A DNA stretch of 41,540 nucleotides, from NCBI GenBank assembly GCA_005884125.1, contig VAXP01000128.1, forward strand, positions 1 through 41,540, in the 5' to 3' direction. This DNA comes from Actinomycetota bacterium. GTDB taxonomy: Bacteria; Actinomycetota; Acidimicrobiia; Acidimicrobiales; AC-35. Both the position numbers and the translations under genes were made by a program. Below are positions 1 to 8,132 of this stretch, piece after piece. Within the stretch, counting starts at the first letter, position 1. Every line of letters starts with the position of its first letter. The notes under the pieces are model-generated. The model was not told where the DNA came from. It did no database searches and worked only from the letters and a program-made list of their open reading frames with translations.

Positions 1-1721
1 ACTGAAGGTATCGGGAAGGGAGAAGGCGGTACCGGCGCGGGCAGGGTGGATGGCGGCGTGACCGGGAGGCTGGTCGGCGGATTGACCGGCAGGGTCGTGG
101 GCGGCGTCGTGGGCTGAGTGGTGGGAAGGGTCGTGGGCGGCGTCCCCGGCACGGTCACGGGAACGGTCACCGGCACCGGCGGCAACGTCGTCGCCGTGGT
201 GGGCAGCGTGGTCGGCGTGTTGAGCACCGCCACCGACGTCGTCGGGGTGACGCCCTCGAGCACTGAGGTCGTCGGTGTTGTAGGCGTGGTCGACGTCGTG
301 ACCGAGGAGGGCGGAGCGGATGGATCAGGAAGGCCGGCGACCGTCCGCCGGTCCCCGCCCGACGGTGCTCCGCCGCCCGGACCCGCGACCCCGGCCGTGT
401 TGGCCGGCGCCGCCGCGTTCGGAGCCGCTCCCCCGCCACCTCTGCCCACGCCCGAGCTGCCGCCAGGAAGGGGACTGCCCAGCGATCCCGGGCTGCTTCC
501 ACCCCCTCCGCTGGTGCCGAGGGATGGCACCGCGCTGGCTCCGAGGCCGCGCGTCTGCACCGTCCCCAGCACCCGGGACAAGGAACCGGCCCCTGGATGT
601 GGTCGCGGCGCTGATCCCGCCAGCGTCGCCACCGCACCCATGGCCGCCGCGATGACCCCGGCACGAGCGGCCGACGCCGCCGCCGGCGCCAGCCCGGCCG
701 GGATGGAAGCGAGACCGGGGAGCTCGGCGATCCAGGCCAAGGCGCCATGGGTCCAGCGCAGGCGGGCCACAGAGACGCCCAGGAAGGCACGCACGACCAC
801 GGGGTCGAACTGCTTGCCCGCCAGCGCGGCAACTTCGAGCCGAGCCGTGGCCGCTCCCCTGGCTTCGACGTAGGAGCGACGGGTCGTCATGGCGTCGAAC
901 GTGTCCGCCACCGCCACGATTCGAGCTCCCAGGCAGATCTGGTCTCCGGCCAGCCGGTGCGGGTAGCCACCGCCGTCGTAGCGCTCGTGGTGCTGCTCGA
1001 CGGTGGCGGCCCACGGACCGAGAAAGCCGGCCAGGGGCTGGATGAGGCGAGCGCCGTCGACGGGATGGCGCCGGATCCGCTCCCACTCGTGGTCGTGCAG
1101 CTCGCTCGTCCCACCGAGCACCCCGACGGGGACATCGATCTTGCCGATGTCGTGAAGCAGGGCGGCCCACCGCAGGCGGTGGACGTCGGGCGCCCGGAGG
1201 CGCAGCTGGGCGGCGATCAGCTCTGTGTAGGCGCGAACGCGCTCGCTGTGCCTGCGTGTCGGCTTGTGGTGGGTGCTGAGCGCGCCCACCAGGGTGACGA
1301 TGGCCTCGGCGACCCCGTCCCGGTCGTTCTCGATGCCCGCTCGCTGGGCCTCGTCGAGCAGCGCCGGGAGGTGCTTGACCGAACCGGCCCTGAGGGCGAC
1401 TGACATCCGCCGAGGCACCTCGCCCGGGAAGAGCAGCGACAGCTCCAGCAGCGCGGCCAGCGGGATGAGCCTCCTGGCCAAGCGGTCCGTACCCCAGTAG
1501 GCGCCCGCCGAGATGGAGAACACCGCCACCCACCAGCCCAGTGCGTAGGGCAGGCCGGGGCGATGCACCAGGTGGGCGAAGCCGATACCGGCCACCGCGC
1601 TGACCTGGATGGGGACCAGGACGCTGAGCATCCTGACCAGGAGGCTGATCGCCCGCCGTGACCTCCACTCGCCTCCGGGGCTGTCCTCATCGGGGACAAC
1701 CTCCGGCGTGACTCGGAGCAC
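1..1721 (-). CDS. Membrane HD-GYP phosphodiesterase with Thr/Pro-rich outer tail (partial, C-terminus off window)
   Basis: Predicted cyclic-di-GMP phosphodiesterase. Reading leftward from a GTG at 1721 (GGAG nine bases upstream), the frame stays open to the window edge for 573 codons. Two N-terminal hydrophobic segments (about residues 24-50 and 60-78) precede an HD-GYP domain with HD at 190-191 in LLHDIGK, then EQHHERYDGGGYP with GYP at 252-254, then RIVAVADTFDAMT. A third hydrophobic segment follows near residues 330-350, and after it a long Gly/Ser and then Thr/Pro-rich stretch (repeated PTTLP, PTTPP) resembling a wall-spanning linker. The catalytic part would be cytosolic and the tail outside. 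The layout closely matches the HD-GYP gene at 23553-25946, so the missing end may carry adhesin-like domains. Family assignment is firm; activity and topology are inferred. Confidence 0.9.
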   Translation of the reverse strand, partial: MLRVTPEVVPDEDSPGGEWRSRRAISLLVRMLSVLVPIQVSAVAGIGFAHLVHRPGLPYALGWWVAVFSISAGAYWGTDRLARRLIPLAALLELSLLFPGEVPRRMSVALRAGSVKHLPALLDEAQRAGIENDRDGVAEAIVTLVGALSTHHKPTRRHSERVRAYTELIAAQLRLRAPDVHRLRWAALLHDIGKIDVPVGVLGGTSELHDHEWERIRRHPVDGARLIQPLAGFLGPWAATVEQHHERYDGGGYPHRLAGDQICLGARIVAVADTFDAMTTRRSYVEARGAATARLEVAALAGKQFDPVVVRAFLGVSVARLRWTHGALAWIAELPGLASIPAGLAPAAASAARAGVIAAAMGAVATLAGSAPRPHPGAGSLSRVLGTVQTRGLGASAVPSLGTSGGGGSSPGSLGSPLPGGSSGVGRGGGGAAPNAAAPANTAGVAGPGGGAPSGGDRRTVAGLPDPSAPPSSVTTSTTPTTPTTSVLEGVTPTTSVAVLNTPTTLPTTATTLPPVPVTVPVTVPGTPPTTLPTTQPTTPPTTLPVNPPTSLPVTPPSTLPAPVPPSPFPIPS

Positions 1722-2025
1722 CCGGTGTTTCTCCTGTCCCGCTCCAGAGCCCGGCTCTGGGGCTTCCCAGATCTATGAGCGGTGACAGCATGAACCCCTC
1801 CTGCAGATGCGCGCCATGGCCCGCGCGGGCCAATTCTCGGGCCCCCCAGAGGTGCCGCTTCAGCTGGCCCCAGGCTCGGCCCGGTAGGAACGGGCACTAG
1901 CCCGACTTCACTGCATTGGCCGCGCTGTCGGTGGGAGTCGAGTCCGTTGCGATGCGATCGGACCGTTCGCGCCGATTTGGCAGCGCGCTCAGCCGTGCCG
2001 ATAGAACCCGGTCGGGACCGCGGCG
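1722..2025. other. Intergenic region with two inverted repeats
   Basis: No convincing gene in about 300 bases. It holds a hairpin with arms CCAGAGC/GCTCTGG and a 3-base loop (1744-1760), which lies in the leader of the HD-GYP gene starting at 1721, and a perfect 16-base palindrome TGGCCCGCGCGGGCCA at 1817-1832. I could not match the leader to a cyclic-di-GMP riboswitch consensus. In this base composition such repeats may be chance. Confidence 0.4.
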
Positions 2026-2229
2026 TCAGCGCCGCAGGGCCGCGATCAGGCGCAGGACGAGGCCGACCACAACGGCCACGATCGCCAGCTTGACCGCGAA
2101 GAGGATGGTGCCCACAGCCCAGGACACGACCTGGAGAAGCAGGAACACCCCCACGATGGCCACCACCACGAGCAGGCCGTCGTCCAGACGGTCCAGGGTC
2201 GACCTGCGGCGGTTCCTCGGCTCCAGCAT
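2026..2229 (-). CDS. Small membrane protein, unknown function
   Basis: A 67-residue protein with a charged N-terminus (MLEPRNRRRSTLDRLDD) followed by two hydrophobic helices, about residues 18-36 and 40-62, ending in Arg-Arg. A strong ribosome-binding site (AAGGGGGCAGG) directly precedes the ATG, which supports it as real. It resembles the short two-helix membrane proteins common in actinobacteria, but I recognise no family and give no function. It is on the same strand as the HD-GYP gene, about 300 bases away, so co-transcription is uncertain. Confidence 0.6.
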   Translation of the reverse strand: MLEPRNRRRSTLDRLDDGLLVVVAIVGVFLLLQVVSWAVGTILFAVKLAIVAVVVGLVLRLIAALRR

Positions 2230-2348
2230 CCTGCCCCCTTCGCATAGGCGGCCGCCTCACACCAGGCTACGACGCCGGGAGACGACGCGGTGATCGAGGG
2301 GGCAAATGCCCGCGGCCCTCGTCCAGGGGAGCTGGCATAGTCGCCTGG

Positions 2349-3116
2349 ATGGCCGCGGTCCTGCAGGCCGAGCGACTGGTCAAGGCCTTCCGGGGCACGC
2401 CCGCCGTGGACGGGGTGGACCTCCGCGTCCACGCCGGTGAGCGGGTGGCGCTGCTGGGTCCCAACGGCGCGGGCAAGACGACCACGCTGCTCATGCTCCT
2501 CGGCGTGATCACGCCCGACGCGGGCGCGGTCGAGCTCATGGGACAGCACCTCCCAGCCGGGCGCAGCGCGGCTCTGGCCCAGGTCGGCTTCGCCGCCGGC
2601 TACCTCCCTCTCACCGAGCGCCTGCGGGTGCGGGAGTTCCTGACCATGTACGGCCAGCTCTACGGCCTGGCCCATCCCGGGCCCGCCATCGCCGAAGCGC
2701 TGGAACGCTTTCGCGCCCCCGACCTGGCCGAGGCCATGGGCACCGAGCTCTCCTCGGGGCAGCGGACCCTCATCGGGATCGTGAAGGCCACCCTGCACCG
2801 TCCCCGTCTGCTCGTGCTGGACGAGCCCACCGCCTCCCTCGACCCCGACGTCGCCCTCCACGTCCGCATGGGCCTCCTGAAGATGTGCGACGAGCTGGGC
2901 ACGGCCCTGCTCGTCACCAGCCACAACATGCTCGAGGTGGAGCGCCTGTGCGAGCGGGTGGTGTTCCTGTCCAGGGGCCGGGTCGTCGCCGACGGGCCCC
3001 CTGCGTCGGTGGTCGCCACCTTCGGCCGTGCCGACCTGGAGGAGGCGTTCCTCCACGTGGCCGGGCTCAGCGGGTCGGCCGTCGTCGGCGCCCAGGAGAC
3101 GGACCGCCCGGCATGA
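2349..3116 (+). CDS. ABC transporter ATP-binding protein (ABC-2 exporter type)
   Basis: A 255-residue nucleotide-binding subunit with Walker A GPNGAGKT near residue 38, a Q-loop region, signature LSSGQRT, Walker B LLVLDEPTASLDPD and the H-loop in LLVTSHNMLEVE. It belongs to the CcmA/NodI/daunorubicin-resistance-like class that powers ABC-2 permeases. Its TGA overlaps the permease start in an ATGA junction, so the two form one exporter operon. The signature has S-S-G-Q rather than the commoner S-G-G-Q. Substrate cannot be told from sequence; lipids, polysaccharides and drugs are all handled by this class. Confidence 0.93.
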   Translation: MAAVLQAERLVKAFRGTPAVDGVDLRVHAGERVALLGPNGAGKTTTLLMLLGVITPDAGAVELMGQHLPAGRSAALAQVGFAAGYLPLTERLRVREFLTMYGQLYGLAHPGPAIAEALERFRAPDLAEAMGTELSSGQRTLIGIVKATLHRPRLLVLDEPTASLDPDVALHVRMGLLKMCDELGTALLVTSHNMLEVERLCERVVFLSRGRVVADGPPASVVATFGRADLEEAFLHVAGLSGSAVVGAQETDRPA

Positions 3117-3916
3117 CCGCGGTCGGCCTCGACTGGCTCCGCGTGCGGGCCATCGCCCGGCGCCACGCCTTCGTGCTCAGGCGGAGCCCGCACAGGCTCT
3201 TCGACGTCACCATCTGGCCCCTGGTGGACACGCTGCTGTTCGGGTCCCTCGCCGTCTTCGTGTCCCGCCGGGGCGGGAACGGCTCCGTCGCCTTCGGTTA
3301 CCTGCTCTCGGGCATCGTCCTGTGGCACGTCGTGTACCAGTCGCAGATAGCCGTCTCCACCGGGTTTCTCGAGGAGACCTGGTCCCGCAACCTGCTCAAC
3401 CTCATGGTCACGCCCCTGCGCGAGGTCGAGTACGTGGCCGGCGTCGCCCTCTTCGGCATGGTCAAGCTGGCCATGGGAGTGGGCGTCGTCGCCCTCGGGG
3501 CCGAGATCCTCTTCGCCTTCGACCTGACTCGTCTGGGCTGGCAGGTGCTGCCCGTCGCCGTCGTGCTGCTGGCCGTGGGGTGGGTCATCGCCCTGTTCGT
3601 GATCGGCCTGGTGCTGCGCTTCGGGAGCGGGGCCGAGGCCCTGGCCTGGGGCATCCTCTTCCTGGTCATGCCCCTCTCGGGCGTCTTCTACCCGGTGGCC
3701 GCCCTGCCCGCGGTGGCCCGGCCCATCGCCCTGGCCCTGCCCACCACTCACGCCTTCGCGGCCGAGAGAGCGGTCGTCGACGGACACGGCATGCGGTGGG
3801 GCGAGCTGGGCCTGGCCGGGCTCACGACGGTGGTGATGGCAGCCGCGGGTCTGGTCTTCCTGGCCTGGATGCTGGCCACCTTCCGGCGCCGGGGATACAT
3901 AACCCGCTACTCCTGA
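3113..3916 (+). CDS. ABC-2 type transporter permease
   Basis: A 267-residue integral membrane protein with about six hydrophobic segments, matching the ABC-2 permease fold (NodJ/YadH-like). The start ATG at 3113 overlaps the stop of the ATPase gene by four bases; longer starts in this frame lie inside that gene and are less likely. Features include an amphipathic N-terminus (RVRAIARRHAFVLRRSPHRL), a conserved-looking MPLSGVFYPVAALP stretch before the last helices and a basic C-terminus (FRRRGYITRYS) on the cytosolic side. It forms the exporter channel with the upstream ATPase. Confidence 0.9.
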   Translation: MTAVGLDWLRVRAIARRHAFVLRRSPHRLFDVTIWPLVDTLLFGSLAVFVSRRGGNGSVAFGYLLSGIVLWHVVYQSQIAVSTGFLEETWSRNLLNLMVTPLREVEYVAGVALFGMVKLAMGVGVVALGAEILFAFDLTRLGWQVLPVAVVLLAVGWVIALFVIGLVLRFGSGAEALAWGILFLVMPLSGVFYPVAALPAVARPIALALPTTHAFAAERAVVDGHGMRWGELGLAGLTTVVMAAAGLVFLAWMLATFRRRGYITRYS

Positions 3917-3942
3917 GCCGGTCCGGACCGGGAGCAGCGACG

Positions 3943-3948
3943 TAGTCT
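3943..3948 (+). promoter_or_regulatory. Candidate -10 box of a leaderless promoter
   Basis: TAGTCT fits the actinobacterial TANNNT -10 pattern and ends six bases before the ATG at 3955, which would put the transcription start on or near the start codon. No Shine-Dalgarno sequence is seen there, consistent with a leaderless transcript. No clear -35 box. Confidence 0.4.
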
Positions 3949-3954
3949 TCGGCC

Positions 3955-4797
3955 ATGCGCTTCGCCGTGAAGACCGCTCCGCAGAACACGACCTGGGACG
4001 ACATGGTGGCGGTGTGGAGGGAGGCCGACACCATCGACGTGTTCGAGTCGGCCTGGCTCTTCGACCACTTCTATCCCATCTTCTCCGACCCCACAGGACC
4101 ATGCCTGGAAGGCTGGACGGCCCTGGCCGCCCTGGCCCAGGCCACCAGGCGGCTGCGCCTGGGCGTGATGGTCACCGGCATCGTCTACCGCCATCCCGCG
4201 GTGCTGGCCAACATGGCCGCCACCGTCGACATCGTGGCCGGCGGACGGCTCGAGCTCGGCCTGGGTGCGGGATGGAACGAGCAGGAGTGCGGCGCCTACG
4301 GGATCGAGCTGGGCACCCTGAAGCAGCGCTTCGACCGCTTCGACGAGGCCTGCCAGGTCATCATCGGCCTGCTGTCACAGGAGACCACCGACTTCGAGGG
4401 GACCTACTTCAGGCTCACCGCCGCCCGCTGCGAGCCCAAGCCCGTGCAGCGACCGCACCCGCCCATCTGCATCGGCGGCGGCGGGGAGCGGCGCACGCTG
4501 CGGGCGGTGGCCCGCTTCGCCCAGCACTGGAACATGGCCGGCGGCGACGTGGCCACGTTCCGCTCAAAGCTCGAGGTGTTGAACCGCCACTGCGCCGACG
4601 CCGGGCGCGACCCCTCCGGGATCACCAAGTCGGTTCAGCTCCGCCTCGGATCCGACGGGGACGCCAAGCCCCTGGCCGAAGAGGCCGCCGCCTTCGCCGA
4701 GGCCGGCGCCGACCTCGTCATCGCCGTCCTCCCGCCGCCCCACACCCCGGCCGTGCTCGAGCCGCTGGCCGACGCCCTAGCTCAGCTCCGCGACTGA
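3955..4797 (+). CDS. F420-dependent LLM-class (luciferase-like) oxidoreductase
   Basis: A 280-residue TIM-barrel protein of the bacterial-luciferase-like superfamily, in the actinobacterial subgroup that usually binds coenzyme F420. It shows the expected blocks: the LRLGVMVTGIVYRHPAVLAN strand-helix, DIVAGGRLELGLGAGWNEQE (cofactor-binding region), RFDRFDEACQVI and a C-terminal KPVQRPHPPICIGGGGERR block. It likely carries out a hydride transfer on an unknown substrate. The gene stands alone after the ABC operon, with its own candidate leaderless promoter, and converges on the radical SAM gene only 15 bases away. F420 rather than FMN is inferred from family and host. Confidence 0.88.
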   Translation: MRFAVKTAPQNTTWDDMVAVWREADTIDVFESAWLFDHFYPIFSDPTGPCLEGWTALAALAQATRRLRLGVMVTGIVYRHPAVLANMAATVDIVAGGRLELGLGAGWNEQECGAYGIELGTLKQRFDRFDEACQVIIGLLSQETTDFEGTYFRLTAARCEPKPVQRPHPPICIGGGGERRTLRAVARFAQHWNMAGGDVATFRSKLEVLNRHCADAGRDPSGITKSVQLRLGSDGDAKPLAEEAAAFAEAGADLVIAVLPPPHTPAVLEPLADALAQLRD

Positions 4798-4812
4798 GCC
4801 AGCGCTCCATCG

Positions 4813-6213
4813 TCAGCACGGATGGCGGAGAGGACCCAACTGGCCCTCGGTCGGCTCCGCTCAGCAGAACCACGGCTCGGTGAGCCGTGGCCTCCCTTCC
4901 AGCGAGCCGGCCAGCAACCCCTGGGGCACGGACACGGTCCGGCCCCCGGGCGCTTCGGCCACGGCTTGGGTCACCCGGGCGAAGGTGGCAACCGTCCCCT
5001 CGCCCCGGGCGGCGGCGTCCTCCACCAGAGCGGCCAGGCGGGCCTGGAGACGGTCCACCTCGGGATCGGCCGAGGACCACCGCCACGTCAGGTGCTCGGC
5101 GTCGTAGCCCTCCAGGCGGGACACGAGCTCGGCGTCGGAGAGGAGCAGGGAGCCATCGGGGACGAGGAGGCGGATGGAGTAGTGGACCGGGTCCACGTTG
5201 CCCACCAGGTCGTGGTCGACCACGAAGTCGAGGATTTCGGCGACGTCGGCCACCGTGGTCCACGGCGTGAAGGGCAGCAGCGACGGCCTGGGCTCGATGC
5301 CGTGCTCCCTGAGCAGGGTCACCGCGCGCGCCGCGTCGGCCGCGGTATGGCCCTTGTCGATGCGAGCCAGGATGGCGTCGTTCACGCATTCGACGGCGGT
5401 GACGACGAACAGGCATCCGGCCTCGGCCATGCGCCCCCAGATCCCGTGGTGACGAAGGATGAGCTCCACCTTCGTCGTGCAGTCGAAGGTCAGCTCCGGG
5501 AAGCGCCCGTGGACCTCGTCGACGACGCGGAGCGAGTGGTGCACGGCGTTGAGGAAGTCCGGGTCGCCGAAGGTGATGTGCCGGGCCCCGGCGGCCACGA
5601 GGCGGGCCACGTCCTCGACCACCACGTCGCGACCGACGATGCGCACCCGGCCGTCGTAGACGGCGGGGACGGGGCAGTGCCGGCAGCGCGAAGCACACCC
5701 GTGGCTGGCCTCGACGTAGCCCACCACCCGCTCCTGTCCCCCCATGGCCAGGTGGGCGTAGCCGCCCAGCGGGGGAAGCAGCTCGCGCCGGGGAACCGAG
5801 AACGCCCCCCGGTCCCGGTTCAGGACCGAGGGCCCGGGCTGGCGACCACGGCCCAGGTCCTCCACCCACGCCAGCAGGCCGGGTTCGTACTCCCCCGCCA
5901 CGATGTGGTCGGCGAGCGGCCCCAGCGTGAGCTCACGGCTCACGCCGGCGTAGAGGCCGTACAGGCAGAGGGGGAGCCCGGGCCTGCTCTCCCGGATGCG
6001 CCTGGCGGCCTGGGCCGCCAGGCGCATGGCCGTGTGCATGGGCACGGAGAGGGCGGCGGCCCCGGCCCAGGCCACCGCCTCCTGATCCCAGGCCTGGGCG
6101 GCCAGGTCGACGCAGCGGACCTCGTGCCCGGCCGCGAGCAGCGCCGCCGCGGGGGAGGCCAGGTGGAGGGGCTGGTGGCCGAGCTCGTAGGTCGACAGCA
6201 GGAGCACCCTCAT
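4813..6213 (-). CDS. Radical SAM protein with C-U-A-E-P tail; predicted selenoprotein (UGA at 4861-4863)
   Basis: The start ATG at 6213 overlaps the stop of the upstream ATP-grasp gene (ATGA). An N-terminal Rossmann-like domain (1-120) resembles B12-binding folds but lacks the DxHxxG cobalamin motif. The radical SAM core begins EASHGCASRCRHCP, with CxxxCxxC cysteines at 173, 177 and 180 for the [4Fe-4S] cluster. Conventional translation stops at TGA 4861-4863 after LTEPWFC (450 residues). The frame continues as A-E-P-TEGQLGPLRHPC to a second TGA at 4813-4815, giving 466 residues with U451 in the motif CUAEP. I recall an NCBI family named CUAEP/CCAEP-tail radical SAM (seleno)protein with this tail. 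A SECIS-like hairpin follows the UGA. The reaction is unknown. No selA, selB, selC or selD is in the window. Confidence 0.85.
4825..4860 (-). promoter_or_regulatory. Candidate bacterial SECIS element
   Basis: Directly 3' of the in-frame UGA, the minus strand can fold into an inner 7-bp hairpin GAGGGCC-AGUUG-GGUCCUC (4830-4848) closed by an outer GCGGA/UCCGC stem (4856-4860 with 4825-4829), leaving a 5' bulge. The apical loop begins 20 bases after the UGA and has G at its second position. Both agree with published rules for bacterial SECIS hairpins as I recall them (loop about 16-37 bases from UGA, G in the first two loop bases). Folding was done by eye. Confidence 0.65.
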
Positions 6214-7442
6214 GCCGCAGCCCGGATGTCGAGGCGCAGGCAGGCGTGGGCCTCCCGCAGGGCCTCCTCCACCGCTTCCGGTGTGGCCGCCCGGGCGAAC
6301 ACGAACCCCAGGTAGCGATCGCCTTCGGGCAGAGGCAGCACCGGCCTGCCCCGCGGGATGGTGATCTCCAGGCCGGCGATGCCGGGGACGGCGCGCGCCG
6401 CGGCCTGACCCCTCACGGCCACGAGCGTTCCCGCCTCGGGGATGGGAAGCATCATCACGCCGGATGCGGCCGCCTCCCGCACCAGACCGGCCAGGGGCAG
6501 GCCCAGGGCGTGGCGCAGGATGACCTCCTCCAGGCTCATGCCCAGCCCGAAGCGCAGGGCGCGCGAGCACAGCCCGCCGATGGAGCGGGCCGCCACCTCG
6601 ATCATGACCGGACCGCGCTCGCCCGCCCTCAGCTCGGCGTGGACCGGCCCTCCGGACAGGCCCAGGGCGGACGCGGCCTGGGCGACGCAGCGGTCCACGG
6701 CCTCGAGCACCGGCGCCCCCAGCCGCGAGGGCGTCACGTAGATCGTCTCCTCGAAGTAGGGCCCGGTCAGGGGGTCGGGCTTGTCGAAGACGGCCAGCAC
6801 GTGCAGCTCTCCCCCGCGCAGCAGGGCCTCCACCGCCAACTCGGGCCCGGGCACGTAGCGTTCCACCAACAGGGGCCCGTCACCCTGGCCCGCGGCGCGA
6901 GCGATGGCCCGCACCCGCTGCGCCACCCCGGGCGCCGACCCGGGATCGTCGACCCGGATGACGCCCTGGCTGGCCGACAGGGACACGGGCTTGATCACGC
7001 AGGGAGGTGCGAGCTCTCTCACCAACCCGGCCGCGGCGGACGCGTCCTGGTCCGGCTCGAGCAGCCGCCACTCGGGCTGAGGTACCTGGGCCCGGCCCAG
7101 CGTCTGCCGCATGACCCCCTTGTGGCGGGTGGCCGCCACCGCCGCCACCGGGTTATGGCTGACGCCGAGCTCCTGAGCGACCCGGGCCGCCAGCTCCACG
7201 CCCTGGTCGTCCACGGCCACCACGGCGTCGACGGGGCGGCGCCGGGCCAGGGCCGTGACCGCCTCCATGGCCTCCCGGGGACGGCGGGGGTCCAGGACCA
7301 GGGCCCGGTCGTCCATCAGGCCGGACAGCGCCTGGGGCTGCTCCGACGCCACCACCAGCTCGACGTTCAGGCGCCGGGCCGCGCTGACGAAGTCGAGGGC
7401 CCGGTAGGTCGAGGAGGGCAACAGAAGGAGGAGGCGGGCCAC
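6210..7442 (-). CDS. ATP-grasp carboxylate-amine ligase family protein
   Basis: A 410-residue ATP-grasp enzyme. Such enzymes activate a carboxylate as acyl phosphate and join it to an amine or thiol. Visible blocks are an N-terminal Rossmann-like domain (LLLLLPSSTYRALDFV), HKGVMRQTLGRAQVPQPEW (start of the ATP-grasp core), CVIKPVSLSASQGVIRV (ATP-binding lysine), LVERYVPGPELAVEALL, and PVMIEVAARSIGG (metal ligands Glu/Arg). It most resembles L-amino-acid ligases. The GTG at 7442 is chosen because longer starts would run into the divergent nfuA gene. Its stop overlaps the radical SAM start, so the two are almost certainly translated together and probably act on one product. Substrate unknown. 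Confidence 0.85.
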   Translation of the reverse strand: MARLLLLLPSSTYRALDFVSAARRLNVELVVASEQPQALSGLMDDRALVLDPRRPREAMEAVTALARRRPVDAVVAVDDQGVELAARVAQELGVSHNPVAAVAATRHKGVMRQTLGRAQVPQPEWRLLEPDQDASAAAGLVRELAPPCVIKPVSLSASQGVIRVDDPGSAPGVAQRVRAIARAAGQGDGPLLVERYVPGPELAVEALLRGGELHVLAVFDKPDPLTGPYFEETIYVTPSRLGAPVLEAVDRCVAQAASALGLSGGPVHAELRAGERGPVMIEVAARSIGGLCSRALRFGLGMSLEEVILRHALGLPLAGLVREAAASGVMMLPIPEAGTLVAVRGQAAARAVPGIAGLEITIPRGRPVLPLPEGDRYLGFVFARAATPEAVEEALREAHACLRLDIRAAA

Positions 7443-7447
7443 ACGCG

Positions 7448-7453
7448 TATCAT
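7448..7453 (+). promoter_or_regulatory. Candidate -10 box for nfuA
   Basis: TATCAT (TANNNT pattern) ends eight bases before the GTG at 7462, and no Shine-Dalgarno sequence is present, suggesting a leaderless start. The divergent ATP-grasp gene begins only 20 bases away, so the two promoters must overlap the coding regions. Confidence 0.35.
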
Positions 7454-7461
7454 GACCCTTC

Positions 7462-8097
7462 GTGGCACCAGTCGAAGCCGAGCCCATCGTCAACGTCTCA
7501 GAGGTCGCCCGGGCCAAGGTCCTGGAGATCCGGGGCACAGAACAGGAGCCCGAGAAGCTCGGGCTCTGGATCGAGGTCAGCGGCGTCTCCGGCGCCAGCT
7601 ACACCTACGACATGTGGTTCCAGCCCGTGGACGAGGCCGGGCCCGACGAGGTGGTGCAGCGCCTGGGCGACCAGGGCGACCTGGCCCTCGTGCTGGCCCA
7701 GGCCAGCGTGGACAAGCTGCACGGCGCCACCCTCGACCTCTCCCCCGACGGGGGCATGGTCATGGTCAACCCCAACACGCCCTCGCCTCCCATGACGGCC
7801 AGGCCCGCGGGCGACCTCAGCGGAGACGTGGCCCAGCGCGTGGTGCAGATCCTGGAGCAGCAGATCAACCCGGCCATCGCCTCCCACGGGGGATTCGCCG
7901 AGCTGGTGGCCGTGGAGGAGGACACCGCCTACCTGCGCCTGAGCGGCGGCTGCCAGGGTTGCGGTCTGGCCTCCGTCACCCTGACGCAAGGCATAGAGGT
8001 CGCCATCCGCGACTCGGTCCCCGAGATCGTCAACGTGGTCGACGTCACCGATCACGCCAGCGGGACCAACCCCTACTTCGAGGCCGCCAAGAAGTAG
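7462..8097 (+). CDS. nfuA: NfuA-type Fe-S cluster carrier
   Basis: A 211-residue protein with the two-part layout of NfuA: an N-terminal A-type (IscA/HesB-like) domain, about residues 8-100, without the three cluster-binding cysteines, and a C-terminal NifU domain, about 120-200, with the CxxC motif in SGGCQGCGLASVTL. NfuA proteins carry [4Fe-4S] clusters, bound at the CxxC between two subunits, to client enzymes in the cytosol. It is transcribed away from the radical SAM/ATP-grasp operon; supplying clusters to the radical SAM enzyme is possible but is inference. The GTG start is chosen for length and for the upstream -10-like box. Confidence 0.85.
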   Translation: MAPVEAEPIVNVSEVARAKVLEIRGTEQEPEKLGLWIEVSGVSGASYTYDMWFQPVDEAGPDEVVQRLGDQGDLALVLAQASVDKLHGATLDLSPDGGMVMVNPNTPSPPMTARPAGDLSGDVAQRVVQILEQQINPAIASHGGFAELVAVEEDTAYLRLSGGCQGCGLASVTLTQGIEVAIRDSVPEIVNVVDVTDHASGTNPYFEAAKK

Positions 8098-8132
8098 GTC
8101 CAAGGGCCGGGCCGAGCTGCCGATCAAACGAG

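Noticed and set aside
118-873. Plus-strand ORF rich in Val/Gly over the HD-GYP tail
   Set aside because: Shadow of the Thr/Pro-rich coding strand; its repetitive composition comes from the opposite frame.
1817-1832. Perfect 16-base palindrome TGGCCCGCGCGGGCCA as an operator
   Set aside because: GC-only palindromes are frequent by chance at this base composition and no second copy was seen; kept only as a note in the intergenic entry.
4861-6570. Longer radical SAM ORF starting inside the ATP-grasp gene, ending at the first TGA
   Set aside because: The extra N-terminal residues are a shadow of the ATP-grasp gene. ATG 6213 forms a normal ATGA overlap, and the true end is probably beyond the TGA.
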